From positions 1 through 33,739 of the forward strand of contig JAHELJ010000039.1 of the NCBI GenBank assembly GCA_024644235.1: a stretch of 33,739 bases of DNA, in the 5' to 3' direction. Made by a program: the position numbers and the translations under genes. The stretch comes from Lewinellaceae bacterium. GTDB taxonomy: Bacteria > Bacteroidota > Bacteroidia > Chitinophagales > Saprospiraceae. The notes under the pieces are model-generated. The model was not told the origin of the DNA and did not search any database. It saw only the letters and a program-made list of their open reading frames with translations. Shown here one piece after another: positions 16,812 to 25,185 of the stretch. The number at the start of each line of letters is the position of its first letter. The stretch's first letter is position 1.

Positions 16812-19800
16812 GACAGTGTTTGTATTTCTTTCCGCTGCCGCATGGGCAAAGTTCATTTCGTCCAACTTTTTTCTCTACCCGTTTAAAGGTTTCTGGCTTG
16901 GCATTTTTCCGACTTACTCCTTCGGCTGCAGCGCGAGCAGCTTGCGCTTCTGCTCCCCGATTGGCACTTACTTTCGAAAGATCGGTACGTTGTGCCTTTG
17001 CTTCACGAACCTGATTGGGATCTTGAATCAACAATTTACAGCGTGCCAGAAATGAGGTGACATCCTGATTTACCTTAAATATCAACTGTTCGAATAATTC
17101 GTATGCCTCCATCTTGTAGACCACCAATGGATCCTTCTGCTCAAAGCTAGCTGCTTGCACAGATTCCTTCAGTTCATCCATTGACCGCAAATGTTCCTTC
17201 CAGTTTTCGTCCATCAATGCCAGTGTTACGGCCTTTTCAATATCCGTCATGATCGAACGGCCTTCGCTTTCGACTGCTTTATCCAGGCTGGCAGAGATGG
17301 GAAGCTGTCTGTCGCTACCATCACTGATGGGAAGAGCTATATACTTGTACCGATGACCTTCATTCTCATTCACATTTTTCACAACTGGGAATAACGTGGA
17401 GGCAATCCGGTCACTTTTCTCCCGGTAGAAGGCTTCAAATTCTTCCTGAAATTTTTCGATCACCTCTTCAGAACTGGCCTCCATGAAGAAAGCTGCGTCG
17501 ATCTTTGGATCAAATCCCATCATTTGCATCGTTGCCTGTCGAAACGACTGATAATCTCCACCTTGCTTATGATCTAACACCAGTGCTTCTGAGAGACTGT
17601 CAAACATGTGATGCAAATCAACCGACAACCGGTCTCCCGATAAGGCATTTTTTCGTTTAGTATAAATAGCCTCACGCTGTATATTCATCACGTCATCATA
17701 CTCAAGCAGTCTCTTCCTTATTCCAAAGTTGTTTTCTTCAACTTTCTTTTGAGCGCGTTCGATCGATTTTGTGACCATCGAGTGTTGAATCACTTCACCC
17801 TCTTTGTGACCCATCCGATCCATGAGTTTGGCAATTCGTTCCGAACGAAATAGCCGCATCAAGTTGTCTTCGAGAGAAACAAAAAACTGAGATGATCCCG
17901 GATCTCCCTGCCGCCCTGCCCTACCTCTCAACTGACGATCTACTCGTCGGGAATCGTGTCGCTCGGTACCAATAATGGCAAGTCCTCCGGCTTGTTTTAC
18001 GGCATCTGAAATCTTGATGTCCGTTCCCCTTCCCGCCATGTTGGTAGCAATCGTGATCTTGCCCGGCTTACCCGCTTCAGCGACAATCTCCGCTTCCCTT
18101 TGATGCTGCTTTGCGTTCAACACGTTGTGATCCAACCCGCGAAGGTTTAGCATCCGACTTAATTTTTCCGAAATATCGACAGAAGTGGTACCTACCAAAG
18201 TAGGTCTTCCTGACTTGCTCATTCCTTCTATTTCGTCAATGACCGTATTGTATTTCTCCCGGGCGGTTTTAAATACAAGATCCTCCCGGTCGTCCCTGAC
18301 GATCGGACGGTTGGTCGGAATTACCACAACATCCAATTTATATATCTCCCAAAACTCGTTTGCTTCGGTTTCGGCAGTACCAGTCATTCCAGCAAGCTTG
18401 TGGTACATTCGAAAATAATTCTGCAGTGTAACGGTCGCATAGGTCTGGGTCAACTCACCGACCTTCACACTTTCCTTCGCCTCGAGAGCCTGATGTAACC
18501 CATCGGAATATCTGCGACCTTCCATCATACGTCCGGTCTGCTCATCTACGATCTTGACCTGACCGTCAAGAACTACATACTCCTCATCCTTTTCGAATAA
18601 TGTATAAGCTTTTAGCAGTTGACTTACAGCATGCAACCGTCTTGATTTTATGCTGTAGTCCTGGATGAGGTTCTGCTTGGCTTCCGATTTCTGCTCAGCA
18701 GAAAGCTCTTCTTGATCCTCGATCTCGACAATCTTGCTCGCAATGTCTGGCATAATGAAGAAGTTTGGATCATCGCCACCTTTGGCAAGAAACTCCGCAC
18801 CCCGGTCTGTCAAATCGACGGTTCGATTCTTTTCATCAATCACAAAAAGTAACGGTTCGTCCACTAAATGCATATTCTTGGATTGCTCCTGCATATAGTA
18901 ATTCTCCGTTTTTTGAAGGGTTACCCGTACCCCATCCTCGCTGAGAAATTTGATTAGAGGACGGTATTTCGGTAGTGCCCGGTATGCCCGCAAAAGAGCC
19001 ATGCCTCCTTCATCTTCCTCATATCCAGCCTTATCCTCAGCGATTTGTTTCTTGGCATTTGCCAGATAATCAGTAGCCAATTTTCTCTGGGCATTGACCA
19101 ATCTTTCTACCGATGGCTTCAGAGATATGTATTCCTGATCTTCCTGGCCCTTACCAACCGGTCCGGAAATGATCAATGGTGTACGAGCATCATCGATAAG
19201 CACAGAATCGACCTCATCCACCATCGTGAAATGATGCTTCCGTTGGACGAGTTCATTAACCGACCGGACCATGTTGTCCCGGAGATAATCAAATCCAAAT
19301 TCACTGTTGGTGCCATAGGTTACGTCACATCGATAAGCATTCTTTCGTTCCTCAGAATGCGGCCGGTATTTGTCAATACAGTCAACAGTTAGAAATAAAA
19401 ACTCAAAAATGGGTCCCACCCATTCACAGTCTCGGCGGGCCAGGTAATCATTCACGGTAATTAAATGCACACCCTCACCAGATAGCCCATTCAGATAAGC
19501 AGGCAAGGTGGCAACTAAGGTTTTACCTTCTCCCGTCGCCATTTCAGCGATTTTCCCATCATGAAGCACCATGCCACCAATTAGCTGCACATCATAATGA
19601 ACCATATTCCAGGTAATTTCTCCACCAGCTGCTACCCATTCATTCTGCCATATCGCTTTGTCGCCACTAATCTGCACGTAGGATTTGGAAGCCGCGAGGT
19701 CTTTGTCATGTTGAGTCGCCGTCACTTCCAGCCGATCCTTATCCATAAATCTGCGGGCAGTCTCTTTGACCACTGCAAAAGCCTCAGGTAGGATTTCATT

Positions 19801-20106
19801 TAACACATCTTCCAGATGCTCATCCTTTTCCTTCACCAGCTCATCAATCTGATTATAGAGATCTTCCTTTATTGCAAAATCTGCCTCTTTTGAAGCCTGT
19901 TCCTCCAAGAGACGAATGTCTTCTCTTATGCCGGCTAGATGGTCGTCGATGCGAGCCTTGAAATGGTGGGTTTTGTTCCGAAGTTCATCACTACTGAGCT
20001 CTCGCAAACCCTCATAGATATGAAGTATTTCTTCGACGATCGGAGAGTACTTCTTTACATCCCGATCGAACTTTGTCCCAAATATTTTTGTGAATACTTT
20101 CAGCAT
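16798..20106 (-). CDS. secA: Preprotein translocase ATPase SecA
   Basis: SecA drives protein export through SecYEG with ATP. At 1102 residues it is longer than the roughly 900-residue E. coli protein, as usual in Bacteroidota, because of insertions in nucleotide-binding domain 1 (for example the acidic segment around [14 protein letters not shown]) and an extended tail. Visible motifs are Walker [15 protein letters not shown], the DEAD-like [47 protein letters not shown] and the Arg-finger region [25 protein letters not shown]. It ends with the zinc-binding [12 protein letters not shown]. It is the first gene of a five-gene operon with the SPOR gene, rodA, tgt and an LptF/G gene. Confidence 0.98.
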   Translation of the reverse strand: MLKVFTKIFGTKFDRDVKKYSPIVEEILHIYEGLRELSSDELRNKTHHFKARIDDHLAGIREDIRLLEEQASKEADFAIKEDLYNQIDELVKEKDEHLEDVLNEILPEAFAVVKETARRFMDKDRLEVTATQHDKDLAASKSYVQISGDKAIWQNEWVAAGGEITWNMVHYDVQLIGGMVLHDGKIAEMATGEGKTLVATLPAYLNGLSGEGVHLITVNDYLARRDCEWVGPIFEFLFLTVDCIDKYRPHSEERKNAYRCDVTYGTNSEFGFDYLRDNMVRSVNELVQRKHHFTMVDEVDSVLIDDARTPLIISGPVGKGQEDQEYISLKPSVERLVNAQRKLATDYLANAKKQIAEDKAGYEEDEGGMALLRAYRALPKYRPLIKFLSEDGVRVTLQKTENYYMQEQSKNMHLVDEPLLFVIDEKNRTVDLTDRGAEFLAKGGDDPNFFIMPDIASKIVEIEDQEELSAEQKSEAKQNLIQDYSIKSRRLHAVSQLLKAYTLFEKDEEYVVLDGQVKIVDEQTGRMMEGRRYSDGLHQALEAKESVKVGELTQTYATVTLQNYFRMYHKLAGMTGTAETEANEFWEIYKLDVVVIPTNRPIVRDDREDLVFKTAREKYNTVIDEIEGMSKSGRPTLVGTTSVDISEKLSRMLNLRGLDHNVLNAKQHQREAEIVAEAGKPGKITIATNMAGRGTDIKISDAVKQAGGLAIIGTERHDSRRVDRQLRGRAGRQGDPGSSQFFVSLEDNLMRLFRSERIAKLMDRMGHKEGEVIQHSMVTKSIERAQKKVEENNFGIRKRLLEYDDVMNIQREAIYTKRKNALSGDRLSVDLHHMFDSLSEALVLDHKQGGDYQSFRQATMQMMGFDPKIDAAFFMEASSEEVIEKFQEEFEAFYREKSDRIASTLFPVVKNVNENEGHRYKYIALPISDGSDRQLPISASLDKAVESEGRSIMTDIEKAVTLALMDENWKEHLRSMDELKESVQAASFEQKDPLVVYKMEAYELFEQLIFKVNQDVTSFLARCKLLIQDPNQVREAKAQRTDLSKVSANRGAEAQAARAAAEGVSRKNAKPETFKRVEKKVGRNELCPCGSGKKYKHCHGRK

Positions 20107-20131
20107 TGTACTTCTTTGCGACTTAGAGATT

Positions 20132-20166
20132 CAAAGATAACGATATTACCCCTTAGGTAAATCAAA
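20132..20166 (-). promoter_or_regulatory. Probable promoter of the secA operon
   Basis: On the minus strand TATCTTTG (20132-20139) matches the Bacteroidota -7 consensus exactly and lies 25 nt before the secA ATG. A TTTG at 20163-20166 is 23 nt upstream of it, slightly longer than the usual 19-21 spacing. Confidence 0.45.
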
Positions 20167-20276
20167 CGTATTTATGAACGCACACATATCATTCCACTTG
20201 CATTTTCGACCGGGATACAGGCCATAATGACAGATATTTAGCGTTAGATAGGTAATTGTTTCAGGTGCGAACCTTG

Positions 20277-22007
20277 ATGATGAGGAAATTATTCCTGTTT
20301 ACCAGTATTGCAGTTATTGTCTTTACCTTCAGATTGGAAGGGCAGATTAGCCCTCCAGTTTTCCAATGTGTGAAGGGAGATACACTGATCTGGATGCCCG
20401 TGACGAACAGTTGTGGTGTGTTTCAAAGCCTTGATATCTTTACCAGTTCTGTAAGGGGAGGCCCATACAATCTGCTGGCATCAATCCCCGATCACTCAAC
20501 TTCTGAATACGTGGATGAAATGCAATCTGGTACGGCATTTTATTTCTTACAGTACCAATATGATTGCCCGGGCCAGGAAAACTTCACCAGTGATACTTTG
20601 GACAATCGTTCGCCCGCAGTGACTAAAATCAGGAGAGTTTCAGTTGAGAATCAGTCGGTCCGGATTGACTGGAATGACAACGGTTCGCCAGAAACGATTG
20701 GATACATCATTTATCGAAGTACTGATGTTGGTACAATCCCGATAGATACAGTCTTCAACGAACTTACTTATTTGGATAGCGATGCTAATCCCGATGCTGG
20801 AAAGGAGTATTACTATGTGCTGGCCCTGGACGCCTGTGGAAATACCAGCGTCTTTGATGACACACCTCACGGAACAGTTTTTCTCAGGACTGAAGTTGAT
20901 TTTTGCGCTCAACATATCAGATTAGAGTGGGAGCCCTATACCGGATGGTCTTCTCCAGAGGAGAATTATCAGATTTGGCTCGGCCTAAATGGTGATTCTA
21001 TTGAATATCTACATCAGGTAAGTGGATCCGACACCATGGCCTATATTACAGGAGTGATTGCTAATCAGGAGCATTGTATTCGGATACGGGCGCAGAAAAG
21101 TGGAGAAGCCGTGCAGTCTTTCAGCAATACTGTTTGTGTGATTCCCGATGTACTTATGCCTGTCAGTGGATTGAGAATTGACAATGTTAGCATCGATGCA
21201 TCAGGAGCAGTTTCGGTCGATTGGACATACTCCTCGGGATCTGATGTCGAAATAGTTGAGGTCGAAAAATCTGGGGATGCAGTGTCGTGGACGTTGCACC
21301 CGGATAGTTATAATTCCCCTCCTTCGAGCGATAAAAATGATTTCATCGACAATAGCTCAAATGTGGGAGAAAACCAATGTTTTTACAGCATTAAGGTTTT
21401 GGATGAATGCGATTCCGTCCTAACGTCTAATACGATGTCTACGATAGGCCTGCGGCTGGAGTCTTCTCAGGGTTCCACAAATCAATTATCCTGGACACCC
21501 CTTGAGATTTCAGACAGGGATGTGCTTGATTACATCTTGTGCCGCACAGACCCTTCCGGACAAGAAGTGCAGATCGCGGATTTTCCACTTCCTGTTTTCC
21601 AATACACGGATATCATTGACCCGGGATCTGGTCTCACCGAAGTTTGTTATCTGATTAAGGGTCGACATATCCATCCTCAGACCGGCGATACTTTAATTTC
21701 TCTTTCGAATGAAGTATGTACTCAGCAGGATATCACGCTGTACATTCCCAATGCTTTTGTTCCGAATGGAACTAACTCCATCTTTAAGCCGGAGATCATA
21801 ACCCCAGAGGCTATTCGTTCCTACAATCTCAACATCTTCAACAGATGGGGAGGCAAGGTCTTTGAGTCTAGCAATCCCGATTACGGATGGGATGGCTACT
21901 TCAATGGTGATCTTCTGGCACCAGATGTCTACATCTACTCGATTGAGATCGAGCAGACTGGTGGCAAAACCTCAACCCGTAGCGGAACGATTAATCTAAT
22001 TAACTGA
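20277..22007 (+). CDS. Secreted protein with gliding motility/T9SS type B C-terminal sorting domain
   Basis: A surface or secreted protein of about 577 residues. It has a signal peptide (KLFLFTSIAVIVFTFRLEGQ), several fibronectin-type-III-like repeats (for example VRIDWNDNGSPETIGYIIYRS...YYYVLALDACGN), and a C-terminal CHU_C-type domain of about 90 residues beginning YIPNAFVPNGTNSIFKP and containing NIFNRWGGKVFES and GWDGYFNG. This domain directs export by the type IX secretion system and anchoring or release at the surface. Cysteines are frequent and probably paired. ATG 20277 or 20280 is preferred over an upstream in-frame TTG at 20256. No other secretion-system gene is nearby, and its ligand is unknown. 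Confidence 0.9.
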   Translation: MMRKLFLFTSIAVIVFTFRLEGQISPPVFQCVKGDTLIWMPVTNSCGVFQSLDIFTSSVRGGPYNLLASIPDHSTSEYVDEMQSGTAFYFLQYQYDCPGQENFTSDTLDNRSPAVTKIRRVSVENQSVRIDWNDNGSPETIGYIIYRSTDVGTIPIDTVFNELTYLDSDANPDAGKEYYYVLALDACGNTSVFDDTPHGTVFLRTEVDFCAQHIRLEWEPYTGWSSPEENYQIWLGLNGDSIEYLHQVSGSDTMAYITGVIANQEHCIRIRAQKSGEAVQSFSNTVCVIPDVLMPVSGLRIDNVSIDASGAVSVDWTYSSGSDVEIVEVEKSGDAVSWTLHPDSYNSPPSSDKNDFIDNSSNVGENQCFYSIKVLDECDSVLTSNTMSTIGLRLESSQGSTNQLSWTPLEISDRDVLDYILCRTDPSGQEVQIADFPLPVFQYTDIIDPGSGLTEVCYLIKGRHIHPQTGDTLISLSNEVCTQQDITLYIPNAFVPNGTNSIFKPEIITPEAIRSYNLNIFNRWGGKVFESSNPDYGWDGYFNGDLLAPDVYIYSIEIEQTGGKTSTRSGTINLIN

Positions 22008-22036
22008 TGCGGTAGAAAGCCATGGTTGGAAATACT

Positions 22037-23185
22037 TTAGTATTTGGCCAATGAATTGTCAATCTCTTCCGCAAATGCCAGAATTCCTCCTTTCAAATTT
22101 TGCAGATTAGTGAATCCGTATTTATTCTGTAGCAAGAGGATAGCGTCGGCACTTCGTTTACCAGAGCGACAGTGAACGATGACTGGACGATCACGTGAGA
22201 TTTGAGCAAGGCTTTGTTCAAGCTGACCAAGCGGTATCAAATCGCCTTCCAGATTTGAGATTTCATATTCATAGGGCTCGCGCACATCTATCAATTGGTA
22301 ATCATGGCCATGATCTCTCAGTTTCTGCAATTCTTGCACGGTGATCTCAGGCACCAGTGATGCAGTCTGATCAGAGTTAGGTCCAATTCCGCAAAAAGTC
22401 TGGTAATCGATAAGTTCTGTAATCTTGGGAGTTTCAGGATGTGGGGAAATCTTGAGGGTTCGGGTTGTAAAGGTCAGTGCATCAAATAGAAAAAGCCTCC
22501 CGCTGAGGGGTTCGCCAATTCCGGTAATTACCTTTAATACTTCGTTTGCCTGCAAGCTTCCAATTATTCCGGGTAAGACACCTATTACGCCACCCTCGGC
22601 ACAGCTGGGAACCAGACCCGGAGGAGGGGGTGTCGGAAAAAGGTCACGATACTGAGGTCCCCGCTTTCCATTCTGGTCTACAAGGTTAAAGACTGAAACT
22701 TGACCCTCAAACCGGAAAATGGAAGCATATACATTGGGAACATCGAGTAATACACTAACATCGTTTACCAAGTACCTGGTGGGAAAATTATCGGTACCAT
22801 CTGCGATAACATCGTAGTTCTTAGCAATTTCGAGAGCATTTGCAGAGTTCAGGTGAACATTATGGGTGATGATATTTATATGGGGATTGAGGCTTTCCAG
22901 ACGCTCCTTAGCAGCCTCGACCTTTGACCGGCCCACACTTTCTACCCCAAAGAGCACCTGCCTCTGCAGGTTGGTCTCATCAACTACATCAAAATCGACG
23001 ATGCCGATTGTACCCACTCCTGCCGCGGTAAGATAAAGGAGCAAGGGACTGCCTAAACCACCAGATCCCACCACCAAGACCTTTGCCTGTTTCAGTTTTT
23101 TCTGACCCTCTATATTAAATTCCGGGATAATCAGATGGCGGCTATAGCGTTCCAACTCAGCCTTGGAGAATGACACGTCCTGCAT
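22037..23185 (-). CDS. moeZ: MoeZ-like sulfurtransferase: ThiF/MoeB adenylyltransferase fused to rhodanese
   Basis: This enzyme adenylates the C-terminal glycine of a small sulfur-carrier protein and then transfers sulfur to it as a thiocarboxylate. The 382-residue protein has an E1-like domain (1-260) with the nucleotide loop VVGSGGLGSPLLLYL and DFDVVDETNLQRQ, then PPPPGLVPSCAEGGVIGVLPG, the linker PKITELIDYQTFCGIG, and a C-terminal rhodanese domain (about 275-380) with the active-site loop VHCRSGKRSADA. The YRDLFPTPPPPG segment and the linker closely match mycobacterial MoeZ as I remember it. It starts 13 nt after the cysO stop and is the last gene of the operon. It could also serve other carriers (MoaD, ThiS). 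Confidence 0.93.
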   Translation of the reverse strand: MQDVSFSKAELERYSRHLIIPEFNIEGQKKLKQAKVLVVGSGGLGSPLLLYLTAAGVGTIGIVDFDVVDETNLQRQVLFGVESVGRSKVEAAKERLESLNPHINIITHNVHLNSANALEIAKNYDVIADGTDNFPTRYLVNDVSVLLDVPNVYASIFRFEGQVSVFNLVDQNGKRGPQYRDLFPTPPPPGLVPSCAEGGVIGVLPGIIGSLQANEVLKVITGIGEPLSGRLFLFDALTFTTRTLKISPHPETPKITELIDYQTFCGIGPNSDQTASLVPEITVQELQKLRDHGHDYQLIDVREPYEYEISNLEGDLIPLGQLEQSLAQISRDRPVIVHCRSGKRSADAILLLQNKYGFTNLQNLKGGILAFAEEIDNSLAKY

Positions 23186-23198
23186 GGTCTTTTAGGTT

Positions 23199-23471
23199 TT
23201 AGCCGCCTGCTATAGCGGGCACAATACTTACTATCGACGATTCAGCCACCATGGTCTCCTCCTTCTGGAGGGAAAGTATATCCTCATCACCTAGAAAGAT
23301 CCTTACAAATGATCTTATCTGACCGGTCGCATCCAATAGGTGATTCTTCAGGTCTGGATGCTGGTTCGTCAGGTCAACAATGGCTTCCCTGATCGTGTTT
23401 CCGTTGGTGGATATGGCAGCCTGATTGCCTGTAAACTTGCGAAGAGGAGTCGGGATAATAATCTTTGCCAT
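23199..23471 (-). CDS. cysO: CysO-like ubiquitin-fold sulfur-carrier protein
   Basis: A 90-residue beta-grasp protein ending in Ala-Gly-Gly, the free Gly-Gly tail that is converted to a thiocarboxylate and carries sulfur. The chain IIIPTPLRKFTGNQ at the start, RSFVRIFLGDEDI in the middle and VSIVPAIAGG at the end align by eye with Mycobacterium CysO (IPTILRPHTGGQ, RFVNIYVNDEDV, VTILPAVAGG), and less well with MoaD or ThiS. It lies between mec and moeZ, the enzymes expected to release its product and to sulfurate it. It starts 25 nt after the mec stop. Confidence 0.92.
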   Translation of the reverse strand: MAKIIIPTPLRKFTGNQAAISTNGNTIREAIVDLTNQHPDLKNHLLDATGQIRSFVRIFLGDEDILSLQKEETMVAESSIVSIVPAIAGG

Positions 23472-23496
23472 TTCTGTAATAATTTAATTCTCAGAT

Positions 23497-23970
23497 TTAA
23501 ATAACCAGGTTTTCCTGCTCAAATAATTTCACCTTTTCATCTAGTCGCCAGGAGGTCCAATCCTGGGTAATCGAATTTTCGATGGACAGTATGATATAGG
23601 AAAAATAAGGTACTGCTCGCTTGAGATCATGTACCGAAGGAATCGCTGGATGATTGGGATGAGAGTGATAAATGCCCAGTAGAGAAAGGCTCCATTCTTC
23701 AGCGAATTTTTCAGCTTGAAGATAATCCCTGGGATCAATTTCAAATCTTTTTCTCTGATCGCCTTCCTTTACGTTCTTGACAGGTAATATCCGCTTGATG
23801 ATCCGGTAGTTGTCCTTTTCATCACCATAAAAGAATCCCACACCCTCGTTAGGATAGTTTCCCTCAAGCAGCCGTTCGATCTGGCGCCGAATGATAATTG
23901 GGACGATGATATAACGGTCCTTCTTATGGTTTTCCTTGTACGTTAACACGATTTCCTTTGCAGCTATCAT
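23497..23970 (-). CDS. mec: JAMM/MPN+ metalloprotease, CysO-cysteine hydrolase type
   Basis: A zinc isopeptidase-like protein of 157 residues that would cut the cysteine adduct from CysO, freeing cysteine and regenerating the Gly-Gly end. The JAMM motif HxHx7SxxD is intact: His102, His104, Ser112 and Asp115 in YHSHPNHPAIPSVHD, and the upstream catalytic Glu is present in PNEGVGFFYGD (about 42). Its ATG overlaps the cysM stop as ATGA, so the two are translated together, which fits enzymes acting one after the other. JAMM proteins also occur in other small-modifier systems, but the flanking cysM, cysO and moeZ make this role by far the most likely. Confidence 0.9.
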   Translation of the reverse strand: MIAAKEIVLTYKENHKKDRYIIVPIIIRRQIERLLEGNYPNEGVGFFYGDEKDNYRIIKRILPVKNVKEGDQRKRFEIDPRDYLQAEKFAEEWSLSLLGIYHSHPNHPAIPSVHDLKRAVPYFSYIILSIENSITQDWTSWRLDEKVKLFEQENLVI

Positions 23971-24914
23971 TTTTCGCTATTTATCACCTGCTTAAATACA
24001 TCCATGTATTTGTGTGCATCATCGGGAAATACGGTGACGATATGTCCCTCATCAATTTCATCTGCTAATCTGATCGCACCAACCAAATTGGCTGCCGAAG
24101 ACGGACTTAACAGAAGACCCTGAGTTCTCGCAGCACGTTCAATCAAGTCATACGCGTCTTGAGAGTAAACCGTGCGTAATCCATCACCAATTTCATTTCG
24201 ATAGATCGCCGGCACTTTTGCCGTCTCGAGATGCTTCCAACCTTCCAACCCGTGTAAAGCTGATTCCGGTTGTAATCCTATACATTGGATTTTTTCATCA
24301 TGTGACTTTAATCCAATAGTCGTGCCAATGTAAGTTCCTGTGGTGCCAAGGCCAGTGATAAAGTGAGTCACTTCGCCATGTGTTTGTCGTATAATTTCTT
24401 TGGCGGTGGTTTCTTTATGAGCCTTCCAATTATTTTCATTTGCGTATTGATCGGCATAATAGAAGCGTCGTGGTTGTTGGTTTGACAATTCCAAAGCTTT
24501 ATCCTGAGCCTCATCTGTAGTACCAAATTTTGAAGAATAGATCAATTCAGCACCGAGAATATTTAATATCTCTTTTCGCTCTTGTGAGGCATTCTCCGGC
24601 AATACGATTGATAACTCGAGACCTAAAAAAGCACAGATCTGTGCATAGGCAATGCCGGTATTTCCGCTGGTTGCATCCAATAGGCATTTCGAGCCGTCCA
24701 GTAAACCGCTTTGAATGGCATCAGAGATTATGAAATATGCAGCTCTTGCCTTCACACTACTACCCAGTTGATTCCATTCCAACTTAGCTGAGATTTTCAC
24801 TTTCGGATTATTATGTAATCCGGTTACCGCCCATAGGGGAGTATTTCCGACGAACTGGCGCAAGTGATTAAGACCAATTTCGAGATCTGCGTCTTTTATC
24901 GTTTCATAATTCAT
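23967..24914 (-). CDS. cysM: PLP-dependent cysteine synthase, CysM-type (CysO-thiocarboxylate dependent)
   Basis: A fold-type II PLP enzyme of 315 residues that would join an activated serine (O-phosphoserine or O-acetylserine) to sulfur. Here the likely sulfur donor is the CysO thiocarboxylate encoded two genes downstream. The PLP lysine is Lys55 in GSSVKARAA, the phosphate-binding loop is TSGNTG (82-87), the second glycine loop is GLGTTGT, and a Ser in SPSSAANL binds the pyridine nitrogen. The usual Lys-Asp-Arg after the PLP lysine is Lys-Ala-Arg here. I cannot tell from sequence which activated serine is used. The ATG lies 7 nt past the second attenuator's T-tract, with no Shine-Dalgarno sequence. 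Confidence 0.93.
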   Translation of the reverse strand: MNYETIKDADLEIGLNHLRQFVGNTPLWAVTGLHNNPKVKISAKLEWNQLGSSVKARAAYFIISDAIQSGLLDGSKCLLDATSGNTGIAYAQICAFLGLELSIVLPENASQERKEILNILGAELIYSSKFGTTDEAQDKALELSNQQPRRFYYADQYANENNWKAHKETTAKEIIRQTHGEVTHFITGLGTTGTYIGTTIGLKSHDEKIQCIGLQPESALHGLEGWKHLETAKVPAIYRNEIGDGLRTVYSQDAYDLIERAARTQGLLLSPSSAANLVGAIRLADEIDEGHIVTVFPDDAHKYMDVFKQVINSEK

Positions 24915-24920
24915 ATTACT

Positions 24921-24951
24921 AAAAAACCCCCCTGCTTTATTGACAGGAGGG
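24921..24951 (-). terminator. Terminator 2 of the cysteine attenuator
   Basis: On the minus strand CCCTCCTG (24944-24951) pairs with CAGGGGGG (24927-24934) over 8 bp with one wobble, around a 9-nt loop, followed by TTTTTT (24921-24926). It ends 6 nt before the cysM ATG and competes with the A2 pairing. Confidence 0.88.
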
Positions 24952-24980
24952 CTCTACTTTTTCATATCGTTAGACTCCTG

Positions 24981-25040
24981 TCAGCTTGTCAAGGGACAAC
25001 AGAAACAACAACATGTATTTCTCTTTTTCATTTTCTTCAT
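24981..25040 (-). CDS. Cysteine leader peptide 2 (MKKMKKRNTCCCFCCPLTS)
   Basis: A second leader ORF of 19 codons (16 if ATG 25031 is used) with five Cys codons in a run of six (three TGT, TTC, two TGT; 24996-25013). Its first ATG immediately follows the T-tract of terminator 1, so it is transcribed only when the first attenuator is passed. The TGA stop (24981-24983) lies inside antiterminator arm A2. The peptide sequence differs from leader 1 except for the Met-Lys-Lys start and the cysteine run, which argues against a recent plain duplication. Confidence 0.86.
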   Translation of the reverse strand: MKKMKKRNTCCCFCCPLTS

Positions 25041-25073
25041 AAAAAAAACCTTTCTGAGTCATCTCAGAAAGGT
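25041..25073 (-). terminator. Terminator 1 of the cysteine attenuator
   Basis: On the minus strand ACCTTTCTGAG (25063-25073), loop ATGA, CTCAGAAAGGT (25048-25058) form a perfect 11 bp stem followed by a run of T (to 25041). It competes with antiterminator pairing between 25098-25105 and 25060-25067. It would also stop read-through from the NAD kinase/TPR genes upstream. Confidence 0.92.
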
Positions 25074-25105
25074 CCATTTATATACTACGTTCCGTTACTG
25101 AGATG

Positions 25106-25159
25106 TCAATTTCTCATGCAACAACAGCAACAGATTAGATCCTGAATTTCTTTCTTCAT
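25106..25159 (-). CDS. Cysteine leader peptide 1 (MKKEIQDLICCCCCMRN)
   Basis: A 17-codon ORF whose codons 10-14 (25118-25132) are five consecutive cysteine codons (TGT TGC TGT TGT TGC). Cysteine is among the rarest residues, so five in a row directly in front of a cysteine-biosynthesis operon is very unlikely by chance. It is followed at once by the antiterminator arm and then by a terminator. A TATCTTTA element ends 5 nt before the ATG, so the message may be nearly leaderless. The peptide itself probably has no function; its translation is the sensor. Confidence 0.88.
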   Translation of the reverse strand: MKKEIQDLICCCCCMRN

Positions 25160-25164
25160 CTTTC

Positions 25165-25172
25165 TAAAGATA
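25165..25172 (-). promoter_or_regulatory. Putative -7 element of the cysteine operon promoter
   Basis: TATCTTTA on the minus strand is one base away from the TANNTTTG consensus and lies 5 nt before the leader 1 ATG. A weak TTTA occurs 18 nt further upstream, inside the end of the preceding gene; there is no clear -33 TTTG. Confidence 0.4.
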
Positions 25173-25185
25173 CAGAATTATTTGA

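Larger units (their letters stand above)
24921..25159 (-). promoter_or_regulatory. Tandem cysteine transcription attenuator of the cysM operon
   Basis: The transcribed order is leader peptide 1, antiterminator arm A1 (CATCTCAG, 25098-25105), terminator 1, leader peptide 2, antiterminator arm A2 (TGACAGGAG, 24975-24983), terminator 2, cysM. A1 is perfectly complementary to CTGAGATG (25060-25067) in terminator 1; A2 is perfectly complementary to CTCCTGTCA (24941-24949) in terminator 2. In both units exactly 12 nt separate the last Cys codon from the A arm, and the stop codon abuts (unit 1) or overlaps (unit 2) the arm. A ribosome stalled on Cys codons leaves A free and prevents termination; a ribosome at the stop codon covers A and lets the terminator fold. 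Unit 1 also has a possible 5-bp protector pairing, TGAGA (25112-25116) with TCTCA (25099-25103). Confidence 0.88.

Noticed and set aside
16812-16865. N-terminal extension of the SPOR protein into secA
   Set aside because: The extension lies in secA coding sequence and would place 18 polar residues before a normal signal peptide.
24921-25159. SAM or other metabolite riboswitch in front of cysM
   Set aside because: I found no SAM-I-type core. The two Cys-codon ORFs with matching terminator and antiterminator pairs explain the whole region.
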